Of a stretch of 5,675 nucleotides of DNA, positions 1 through 4,805 are shown piece by piece. Source of the stretch: an uncultured Erysipelotrichaceae bacterium (GTDB taxonomy: Bacteria > Bacillota_I > Bacilli_A > Erysipelotrichales > Coprobacillaceae). Below the pieces are notes generated by a model. It was not told where the DNA came from. It was given only the letters and a program-made list of their open reading frames with translations, and made no database searches. The DNA lies in assembly GCA_900317015.1 (NCBI GenBank), contig ONFH01000201.1:1-5675 (forward strand), read 5' to 3'. The stretch's first letter is position 1; each line of letters opens with the position of its first letter. The position numbers and the translations under genes were made by a program.

Positions 1-17
1 AGCAGGTGGTTTTTTAT
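1..17 (+). terminator. Right arm and T-run of a terminator cut by the window edge
   Basis: The window opens with AGCAGGTGG followed directly by six T. This is the shape of the 3' arm and U-tract of an intrinsic terminator for a + strand gene lying to the left. The matching left arm (expected CCACCTGCT) is outside the window, so the hairpin cannot be confirmed. If real, the unseen gene converges on the aldolase gene. Confidence 0.45.
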
Positions 18-20
18 TTC

Positions 21-35
21 GCACATTTCATGTGC
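21..35. repeat. Inverted repeat, 6-bp stem with TTC loop
   Basis: GCACAT and ATGTGC are perfect inverted copies separated by TTC. There is no T-run directly after it on the + strand, so it is not an obvious terminator by itself. It is the first of three small hairpins between two terminators, and its central seven bases (ATTTCAT) recur in the repeat at 55-77. Confidence 0.6.
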
Positions 36-40
36 TCAAC

Positions 41-52
41 AGGCTGAAGCCT
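41..52. repeat. Short inverted repeat AGGCT-GA-AGCCT
   Basis: Five perfectly complementary bases flank GA. A physical RNA loop would more likely be TGAA on a 4-bp AGGC/GCCT stem. Alone it could be chance, but it sits in series with better hairpins on both sides. Confidence 0.4.
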
Positions 53-54
53 AT

Positions 55-77
55 GAATTCAAATTTCATTTGAATTC
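55..77. repeat. Perfect 10-bp inverted repeat with TTC loop
   Basis: GAATTCAAAT and ATTTGAATTC are perfect inverted copies around TTC. The stem is AT-rich but long. On the minus strand it lies just beyond the aldolase terminator, so it would only be transcribed by read-through from either side. Role unknown: it could be an RNA 3'-end structure, a protein-binding palindrome or a backup transcription stop. Confidence 0.65.
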
Positions 78-83
78 AACTTC

Positions 84-113
84 AAAAAAGAAAAGAGGAC
101 CGAAGTCCTCTTT
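84..113 (-). terminator. Rho-independent terminator of the aldolase gene, UUCG loop
   Basis: Read on the minus strand, AAAGAGGAC pairs over 9 bp with GTCCTCTTT around a TTCG tetraloop, followed by TCTTTTTT. The UUCG loop closed by C-G is an exceptionally stable RNA tetraloop. It lies 14 bases past the aldolase stop codon, so it most likely ends that transcript. Confidence 0.92.
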
Positions 114-127
114 CTAATAATGAATAA

Positions 128-997
128 TTAAGCTTTTCCGATTGAACCGAAGCATTCAAGTCTGTTCTTAACGCCAGCCTTAATAGCTTCAAAACCAGGA
201 GCAAGTAACTTACGTGGGTCATAGCCTTTACCCTGCTGATCTTTGCCTTCTTCGATGTACTTACGAGTTGCAGCAGCGAATACTAACTGTAATTCAGTGT
301 TAACGTTAACTTTAGATACACCTAAAGAAATTGCTTTCTTAACCTGTTCATCAGGGATACCTGAACCACCATGTAATACCATAGGCATCTTTGGACCGAT
401 AGCTTCCTTGATGTTAGCTAAAACATCAAACTGTAAGCCAGCCCAGTTTGCAGGATATTTACCATGAATGTTACCAATACCACATGCTAAGAAGTCTACG
501 CCTAAAGCTGCAACTTCAGCACATTCTTTTGGATCTGCACATTCACCAGTAGAGATGACACCGTCTTCTTCACCGCCGATGCCGCCAACTTCTGCTTCAA
601 TAGAAACACCTTTAGCATGGCATAAAGCAACCATTTCTTTAGTCTTTTCGATGTTTTCTTCAATGTCATAATGAGAACCATCAAACATGATTGAAGAGAA
701 ACCAGCATCTAATGCTGCATGAGCACCTTCCCATGTACCATGGTCTAAGTGTAAAGCAACTGGTACAGTGATACCTAATGCATCAACCATAGCTTCAACC
801 ATTGCATGAACAGTCTTGAAACCTGTCATGTATTTAGCTGCGCCTTCAGATACACCTAAGATAACTGGTGCTTTTAATTCTTCACATTCAAGAAGAATTG
901 CCTTTGTCCATTCTAAGTTGTTAATGTTGAACTGAGCGATAGCATAATGGCCTTCTAAAGCCTTATCGATCATATTCTTTGCGGAAACTAATCCCAT
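128..997 (-). CDS. fba: Class II fructose-bisphosphate aldolase
   Basis: Cleaves fructose 1,6-bisphosphate to dihydroxyacetone phosphate and glyceraldehyde 3-phosphate (and the reverse) in cytosolic glycolysis and gluconeogenesis. The 289-residue protein is a TIM barrel of usual family length. HLDHG at 83-87 holds the catalytic Asp85 and zinc ligand His86. EAEVGGIGG is at 134-142. GNIHGKY (175-181) and VLHGGSG (207-213) supply zinc ligands His178 and His209. NVNTEL at 231-236 is the phosphate and substrate-binding segment. The ATG is preceded by AAGGAGA (1007-1013) at good spacing. The gene is monocistronic, with its own promoter and a strong terminator. Tagatose-bisphosphate aldolases (GatY/KbaY) share these motifs, so substrate choice is inferred; the lack of sugar-specific neighbours favours the glycolytic enzyme. 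A cre-like site upstream suggests control by sugar supply. Confidence 0.95.
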   Translation of the reverse strand: MGLVSAKNMIDKALEGHYAIAQFNINNLEWTKAILLECEELKAPVILGVSEGAAKYMTGFKTVHAMVEAMVDALGITVPVALHLDHGTWEGAHAALDAGFSSIMFDGSHYDIEENIEKTKEMVALCHAKGVSIEAEVGGIGGEEDGVISTGECADPKECAEVAALGVDFLACGIGNIHGKYPANWAGLQFDVLANIKEAIGPKMPMVLHGGSGIPDEQVKKAISLGVSKVNVNTELQLVFAAATRKYIEEGKDQQGKGYDPRKLLAPGFEAIKAGVKNRLECFGSIGKA

Positions 998-1033
998 TTT
1001 TTAATCTCTCCTTTTTCTTAATTATCTACACTT

Positions 1034-1062
1034 ATAATACACTTTTTCTAAAGTGATGAAAA
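1034..1062 (-). promoter_or_regulatory. Probable promoter of the aldolase gene
   Basis: On the minus strand, -35 TTTTCA (1057-1062; 4 of 6 matches to TTGACA) and -10 TATTAT (1034-1039; 5 of 6) are separated by exactly 17 bases. The predicted start near 1027 gives a leader of about 30 bases containing the ribosome binding site. It is the best sigma-A-like pair upstream of the gene. It is inferred from sequence only. Confidence 0.65.
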
Positions 1063-1089
1063 GGATTTACATCTTTTTTTTAATAATTT

Positions 1090-1104
1090 AACAAGCGCTT
1101 AAAA
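1090..1104 (-). promoter_or_regulatory. cre-like site upstream of the aldolase promoter
   Basis: The minus strand reads TTTTAAGCGCTTGTT, which fits the catabolite-responsive element consensus WTGNAANCGNWNNCW except at two positions. It has a perfect AAGCGCTT core typical of LacI/CcpA-family operators. Its centre is about 70 bases upstream of the predicted aldolase transcription start, a position where CcpA is known to activate other genes. No ccpA gene is in the window and the match is imperfect. Confidence 0.4.
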
Positions 1105-1131
1105 CACTTTTCACGAAACATTTGTTTTTCA

Positions 1132-1160
1132 TTACCATGGATGCGTTTACACATTATAAT
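1132..1160 (+). promoter_or_regulatory. Probable promoter of the secreted-protein gene
   Basis: A perfect TATAAT at 1155-1160 lies 17 bases after TTACCA (1132-1137; 4 of 6 to TTGACA). Transcription would start near 1167, giving a leader of about 17 bases that begins at the AGGAGG at 1168-1173. A cre-like site fills the spacer. The promoter looks intact although the gene it serves carries a stop codon. Confidence 0.7.
1137..1151 (+). promoter_or_regulatory. cre-like operator inside the promoter spacer
   Basis: ATGGATGCGTTTACA matches the cre consensus WTGNAANCGNWNNCW at all but one position (T in place of A at position 6). It lies between the -35 and -10 boxes, where a bound CcpA would block RNA polymerase. 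This predicts repression of the secreted-protein gene when preferred sugars are present. Protein binding is inferred from the consensus alone. Confidence 0.55.
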
Positions 1161-1183
1161 ATCTATTAGGAGGTCTAAAGATT

Positions 1184-1849
1184 ATGAAGAAATTACTTTC
1201 ATCTATTTTTACTTTATCACTACTTTTGGGCAGTACAGCCGTTCCGACATTTGCGAGCCAGGCGAAGAATTTAAAGTCTGCCAAATCGATCACGACCAAC
1301 AAGCGTTACAGTGTTACGCTCAAGACAGGCGAGAAGAAATAATTTCGCTTTAAGCTGAACTCTCCAGCAAAGCTGAACATCTCTTTGAAGGGTCCAATCG
1401 ATTCCAGATTGTCTTATTTAAATGCAAAAGGTAAGTCTGCAAGCTGTTATATAGAGGAAAATCGTTACTTTAAAAAGGGCACCTACTACTTTAGAATCTA
1501 CAGCTTCAATGATGATAAAGCACATTACACATTGACGATCAAGAAAACAAACTATTCAGCTTCAAAAATGAAACGTTTTGCTCCAACAAACATTTCAAAT
1601 CTCCAATATAATAACGGCACTTTAACCGCTGACTTTAAGAAGGACAAAGATGTCACCGATTATGAAGTGATTGGCTCAACAGATGCCTCATTTAATAAGA
1701 AGATCAAAGGCTATTACGATAATAACAAGATCACCATTGACGAAGTTTCTAAAGGACAAACGTACTATGTCAAAGTTCGTCCTTATCGTCAGGGCGTTAA
1801 AGAAAAGTACTATGGTGCTTATTCAAATACCTTAACGATCGTAGCTTAA
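1184..1849 (+). pseudogene. Secreted PPC-like / fibronectin-III-like protein, interrupted by one in-frame TAA
   Basis: The frame opens at ATG 1184, ten bases after a perfect AGGAGG (1168-1173). Residues 1-24 form a classic signal peptide: MKK, a hydrophobic core, and a likely cut after TFA. Codon 53 (1340-1342) is TAA. The same frame then stays open for 168 codons to TAA at 1847-1849, next to a terminator. Codons of about 35-120 resemble a bacterial pre-peptidase C-terminal (PPC) beta-sandwich (a KTGEKK-stop-FRFKLN strand, then KGTYYFRIYS). Codons 132-221 resemble a fibronectin type III domain (APTNISNLQY at the start, GQTYYVKVRPY and YSNTLTI near the end). No catalytic motif is seen, so an extracellular binding or adhesion role is plausible. 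Without suppression, only a 52-residue signal-peptide stub is made. No ribosome binding site is evident for a restart after the stop. The residue lost is probably Tyr, since PPC domains usually have an aromatic there and TAT/TAC is one base away. A sequencing error, a recent null mutation or read-through are all possible. Confidence 0.82.
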
Positions 1850-1875
1850 AAGCTGTCTTTTACGACAGCTTTTTT
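1848..1875. terminator. Bidirectional terminator between convergent genes
   Basis: AAAAGCTGTC (1848-1857) pairs with GACAGCTTTT (1864-1873) around a six-base loop. On the + strand the arm runs into six T (1870-1875), ending the secreted-protein transcript. On the minus strand the hairpin is followed by only four T, so it is a weaker stop for the methyltransferase operon. It overlaps the stop codons of both genes. Confidence 0.85.
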
Positions 1876-2602
1876 AACGTAATACTTTTTTGTCCGCAAA
1901 CTGATCACTGGTAAAGTGATAAAGACCAATGCCTAAAGACTGAGAAAGATTTAAAGAATCGATGGCATTGCTATGAGGGATAAAGACCGACTGACCATAC
2001 TTGAGATAATCATCAGGCAGACCGCTTGATTCATTTCCAAAGATCAGTGAGAACGTGCCATGTGGTTTGACATGATGAATGTTCTCAGCTCCTTTTAACA
2101 TGAAGGGATACATTTCATGATCAAACTGTGCATGATAGTCTTCAAAGCTTTCATAATACTTGACTCTTAATGAAAAGATGGCGCCCATTGAAGCTCTGAT
2201 GACTTTTGGATCAAAGACATCACAAGCTGGACGAACGATGGCCAAGTCTCTCACTTCAAAGCCTAACATCGTACGCATGATCGTTCCCATATTTCCCATA
2301 TCCATGGGATTGACTAGAACGACATGATTATGATCTTCTAATTCATCATGAAACACATGAAAGACCCCGATCGCATAACAGTTGTTCTTTGGTGACAGCT
2401 TCTTGATCGTTGGATCATGAATATCGATCGTAATATGATGTTTCTGACAGAGTTCCTTAATTAATGGATACCCTCTGTTTTCTTCAATACTTGAATGCAC
2501 GACCACACGCTTCACGATCTCAGGTCGATTCTTCAATAATTCAATCGTTGGAAAGACACCGAGCGTATAAGACTCATCGGCCCCTTTTTTATATAGTTTC
2601 AT
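1874..2602 (-). CDS. SpoU/TrmH-family RNA methyltransferase
   Basis: A SPOUT-fold enzyme predicted to move a methyl group from S-adenosylmethionine to a ribose 2'-OH in rRNA or tRNA; the exact nucleotide cannot be read from sequence. The three SpoU motifs are present in order: motif 1 NPMDMGNMGTIMRT (98-111, with Asn104 and catalytic-type Arg110), motif 2 LIFGNESSGL (186-195), and motif 3 IPHSNAIDSLNLS (208-220), which forms the trefoil-knot SAM site. Residues 1 to about 85 are probably the L30e-like substrate-binding domain seen in this family. The chosen ATG (2600-2602) gives 242 residues and has AAAGGAG upstream at 2616-2622, inside the preceding gene. The ATG ten codons further upstream has no ribosome binding site. 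The gene is last in a three-gene operon and overlaps the Sel1-repeat gene by 14 bases, which suggests coupled translation. Confidence 0.88.
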   Translation of the reverse strand: MKLYKKGADESYTLGVFPTIELLKNRPEIVKRVVVHSSIEENRGYPLIKELCQKHHITIDIHDPTIKKLSPKNNCYAIGVFHVFHDELEDHNHVVLVNPMDMGNMGTIMRTMLGFEVRDLAIVRPACDVFDPKVIRASMGAIFSLRVKYYESFEDYHAQFDHEMYPFMLKGAENIHHVKPHGTFSLIFGNESSGLPDDYLKYGQSVFIPHSNAIDSLNLSQSLGIGLYHFTSDQFADKKVLR

Positions 2603-3587
2603 ATTTCTTTTCAAGCTCCTTTGCTTTTTCATTGCCCATGGAAGCTGCTAAGTCTAAGCAGGCCATTCCTCGCTCCATGTTCTTTTCAATGACATTTCCA
2701 GTGATAAAGAGATAACCAAGATATTCCGTTGCATCACTGCTTCCTAAATAATAAGCATAGACGATCGGTTTCAATCCTTTTTCATCATTCTCTCTTAATA
2801 AAAGCTTACCATAAGCATCCAGGCAGGATTCATCATACACATCACAGCCTTGCGCAAAGGCATTTTTGGCTTCCTGGATCTCGTTTCTTTCTAAATGGAT
2901 TGCTCCTTCTTCATAGAAACTGCGGGCATCATGACTTTTATGGAAATAGTCTAAGGCTTCATCTTCCTTGCCTTCTTTTTTTGAAAGTAAGCCTAAGGCA
3001 TAAAGACACTGATCATCATCTTTTCCTTGTAGATAATAGTCTTTGGCTAATTCGAGATTTTCTTCGGTGCCAAGACCATTTTCATTCATATAGCCTAAAT
3101 AATACTGACAAGTTGGGTCACCATATTGTTCCGCAAGTTCAAAAAGTTCATAAGCTTTTTCATAATCCTGTTCCACACCTAAGCCATCAAAGTAAGCCAA
3201 GGCCACGGCATGAGTGGCTTCTGGATTCATGAGCTTCTTGATCTCATCTAACGTCTCCTGCATATTGACGATCTCAATGTTCCATTGATTCTGACCGATC
3301 ACATCACGCATCTGTGAGACCATAAAGACTAACTCATCTTCATCTAAGTCACTGATCGTCTCTAATAAATGGACTTGATCACTGATGTTCACATGATGAG
3401 AAAATAAAAGAATATCGATCATGCCCATCTCCATCGCACGATTGATCAGGTAACATTCTTCATAGTATTTAAGAGAGTAGTTATTCAAAGCGTCCGCAAA
3501 TTCCTCTTTTTGCCAGAGTATGCCCTGACCTTTTTCTTCGATGATTTTTTTGACGCAGTCCTTGATCCTTACATCATAGATCTTCAT
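2589..3587 (-). CDS. Sel1-repeat (TPR-like) protein
   Basis: A 332-residue protein with no signal peptide or membrane segment, so presumably cytosolic. From about residue 121 it contains Sel1-like helical repeats. The clearest are at 121-156 (AVALAYFDGLGVEQDYEKA) and 157-190 (YYLGYMNENGLGTEENLELA). Degenerate units follow at about 191-250, and another at about 284-320 (LGYLFITGNVIEKNMERG). Such repeats form solenoids that bind other proteins. Residues 1 to about 65 form a separate helical segment (IKKIIEEKG-type start, later AMEMGMIDILL) reminiscent of a small N-terminal domain found on some bacterial chaperone or signalling proteins; that likeness is tentative. No enzyme motif is seen. Translation starts at ATG 3585-3587 with AGAGGG (3597-3602) nine bases upstream. 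The gene overlaps both operon neighbours by 14 bases, so a partner or scaffold role linked to RNA modification is conceivable but unproven. Confidence 0.85.
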   Translation of the reverse strand: MKIYDVRIKDCVKKIIEEKGQGILWQKEEFADALNNYSLKYYEECYLINRAMEMGMIDILLFSHHVNISDQVHLLETISDLDEDELVFMVSQMRDVIGQNQWNIEIVNMQETLDEIKKLMNPEATHAVALAYFDGLGVEQDYEKAYELFELAEQYGDPTCQYYLGYMNENGLGTEENLELAKDYYLQGKDDDQCLYALGLLSKKEGKEDEALDYFHKSHDARSFYEEGAIHLERNEIQEAKNAFAQGCDVYDESCLDAYGKLLLRENDEKGLKPIVYAYYLGSSDATEYLGYLFITGNVIEKNMERGMACLDLAASMGNEKAKELEKKYETI

Positions 3588-3828
3588 GTTTCCTCACCCT
3601 CTCTAATTTCTTCATATACGACTTCTTAAGATTTGCAAAATGCAGGGCATTATAGTTATCTGTATGCTTTGCCCCTTCAAAACACTCATCATATTTTTCG
3701 ACGATCACCTTTAAGAGCGCTTCCTGAATAAAGGGATCCTTTTCCCCTTCGAGCTGGCCTTCTAAGACATTAATACTTTTTAACTGCTGCTTGATGAGCA
3801 GGTTAAAATCAATCGCATGTTTTTTCAC
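3574..3828 (-). CDS. Small helical protein of unknown function, GTG start
   Basis: I do not recognise the family. With the GTG at 3826-3828 the product has 84 residues, is highly charged and is predicted to be mostly alpha-helical, with probable helices at about 7-27, 31-52 and 58-80. It has two Cys-free termini, a single Cys at 49, and no signal peptide or membrane segment. The GTG is chosen because AAGGGG (3838-3843) lies nine bases upstream. The ATGs further upstream, at 3855 and 3885, fall in the -10 box and in the -35 region of the promoter, and neither has a ribosome binding site. It is the first gene of the operon and overlaps the Sel1-repeat gene by 14 bases. It could be a small partner of that protein, but this rests on position alone. 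Confidence 0.75.
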   Translation of the reverse strand: MKKHAIDFNLLIKQQLKSINVLEGQLEGEKDPFIQEALLKVIVEKYDECFEGAKHTDNYNALHFANLKKSYMKKLERVRKHEDL

Positions 3829-3837
3829 TTTGCAAGT

Positions 3838-3843
3838 CCCCTT
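3838..3843 (-). promoter_or_regulatory. Ribosome binding site that fixes the GTG start
   Basis: Minus-strand AAGGGG sits nine bases before GTG 3826-3828 and is the only purine-rich Shine-Dalgarno candidate near the 5' end of this frame. It starts about four bases after the predicted transcription start, so the leader is very short. Confidence 0.65.
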
Positions 3844-3853
3844 TTTCTCTGTC

Positions 3854-3882
3854 ATTATACTTGATTCGTATACAAATGTGAC
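3854..3882 (-). promoter_or_regulatory. Promoter of the three-gene minus-strand operon
   Basis: On the minus strand a perfect TATAAT (3854-3859) lies 17 bases after GTCACA (3877-3882; 4 of 6 to TTGACA). Transcription would start near 3847. The -35 box lies inside an 18-base palindrome, so the promoter is probably regulated. Confidence 0.7.
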
Positions 3883-3890
3883 CACATTTG
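3873..3890. promoter_or_regulatory. Perfect palindrome over the operon -35 box, probable operator
   Basis: CAAATGTG and CACATTTG are perfect 8-base inverted copies separated by AC. The palindrome covers the whole -35 hexamer of the minus-strand operon. A dimeric regulator bound here would compete with RNA polymerase. The regulator family cannot be told from the sequence, and no regulator gene is in the window. There is no T-run, so it is not a terminator. Confidence 0.6.
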
Positions 3891-3967
3891 ATGAAGAATT
3901 TCATTTTTTAGTCATATATTGCCCATTTCTGATCCTCTTTTCCTTTATTTCTTTAAAAGTAAGAACA

Positions 3968-3976
3968 TGCTATAAT
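3968..3976 (+). promoter_or_regulatory. Extended -10 promoter of the rRNA-modification genes
   Basis: TGCTATAAT is a perfect extended -10 element (TGN plus TATAAT). No good -35 box lies 16-18 bases upstream, which fits an extended -10 promoter. Transcription would start near 3983, at the AAAGGAG (3983-3989), so the leader is about 16 bases. The ATG inside TATAATG (3975) is in frame with the gene but lies upstream of the predicted transcript. Confidence 0.7.
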
Positions 3977-3998
3977 GAACGCAAAGGAGATCATTAAA

Positions 3999-4805
3999 AT
4001 GAACGTATTAGCTTGTCCAAAATGCCATAAGGCATTAGAAAAGATCGGCAAAACTTATCAGTGTGCTGATCATCACAACTATGATATTGCTAAAAGAGGG
4101 TATGTCAACCTCTTATTAAATCCTGATAAAGCCCATAATAATCCTGGTGATTCCAAAGAATCCCTGATTGCTCGTAAAGCTTTCTTAGACCAGGGCTATT
4201 ATGATCCTATTTTATTAGAATGTACCAACTACATCCAGGCCCATAAAAAAGATCATATGCAGATCTTAGATCTCGGATGTGGTGAAGGCTACTATACATA
4301 TCGTACAAAACAGATCTTAGGTGACGACAATACCTACTACGGTCTTGATATTTCTAAAGAAGCGGTCAATATGGCAACTCGCTATGATAAAGATATCAAC
4401 TGGATCGTGGGGAATTCTAAGAATATCCCTGTTCTTGATCACTCTTTAGATGTGATCATGGCTTTATTTACTGTCGTCAACCAGGAAGAACTAGAAAGAA
4501 CACTGAAAGAAGATGGCTACATCATCCATGTTACGGCCAACCGTGGTCATCTGATCGAGATCAAGCATTTGATCTATGATGAAGTGAAAGTCAAAAGTGA
4601 TGAACATATTCGTTTACCATTCAATGTCTTAGAAAGCTATGACTTTACAAAGAAGATCCATGTGGCCACCCATGAAGATGCGGTCAATCTGTTAAAGATG
4701 ACACCACATTACTATCATATCAAGAAGGAAAGACGTGGGATCATCGATACCCTGCCTTCCTTAGATGTGACGATTGATCTTCGTATTACTGTTTATCGTC
4801 CATGA
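3999..4805 (+). CDS. rlmA: 23S rRNA (guanine-N1)-methyltransferase, RlmA family
   Basis: Predicted to methylate N1 of a guanine in helix 35 of 23S rRNA using SAM. E. coli RlmA modifies G745; Gram-positive members (RlmA-II, such as TlrB) modify G748, which lines the peptide exit tunnel and affects tylosin and telithromycin binding. The 268 residues match the 269 of E. coli RlmA. An N-terminal zinc site is formed by Cys6, Cys9, Cys22 and His26 (CPKC, then CADHH). RGYVNLLL (33-40) is a family signature. Motif I ILDLGCGEGYY (89-99) binds SAM, and GLDISKEAV (115-123) carries the acidic residue for the SAM ribose. ATG 3999 is chosen because AAAGGAG lies nine bases upstream. G748 specificity is inferred from the lineage. 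The gene is coupled to the next one by an ATGA overlap. Confidence 0.93.
   Translation: MNVLACPKCHKALEKIGKTYQCADHHNYDIAKRGYVNLLLNPDKAHNNPGDSKESLIARKAFLDQGYYDPILLECTNYIQAHKKDHMQILDLGCGEGYYTYRTKQILGDDNTYYGLDISKEAVNMATRYDKDINWIVGNSKNIPVLDHSLDVIMALFTVVNQEELERTLKEDGYIIHVTANRGHLIEIKHLIYDEVKVKSDEHIRLPFNVLESYDFTKKIHVATHEDAVNLLKMTPHYYHIKKERRGIIDTLPSLDVTIDLRITVYRP

Noticed and set aside
243..671. Two + strand open frames opposite the aldolase gene
   Set aside because: They are antisense to a gene with complete family motifs, have no ribosome binding site, and their translations look like low-quality reverse-frame sequence.
502..708. Second minus-strand frame inside the aldolase gene
   Set aside because: It is a shifted frame of the same strand within an intact enzyme gene, with no start signal of its own.
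1055..1070. Third cre-like string near the aldolase -35 (TGAAAAGGATTTACA)
   Set aside because: It is one base too long for the cre spacing and lacks the central CG, so it was not counted.
1141..1353. + strand frame starting at ATG 1141 and running over the signal peptide region
   Set aside because: It lies in a different frame from the signal peptide and starts inside the promoter. The AGGAGG is spaced for ATG 1184 instead.
1385..1849. Independent gene starting at TTG 1385
   Set aside because: It has no ribosome binding site and begins in the middle of a PPC-like domain. It is better read as the continuation of the frame from 1184 after the TAA.
2600..2632. Longer start of the SpoU gene at ATG 2632
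   Set aside because: No ribosome binding site lies before it, while AAAGGAG precedes ATG 2602. The extra ten residues are basic and not family-like.
2464..3232. + strand frames (83 and 167 codons) opposite the operon
   Set aside because: They are antisense to the Sel1-repeat and methyltransferase genes. The His/Leu-rich translations reflect the reverse complement of biased codons, and no start signals are present.
3791..3997. + strand frame across the divergent promoter region
   Set aside because: It overlaps both promoters and the operator-like palindrome and has no ribosome binding site; the hydrophobic stretch comes from T-rich sequence.
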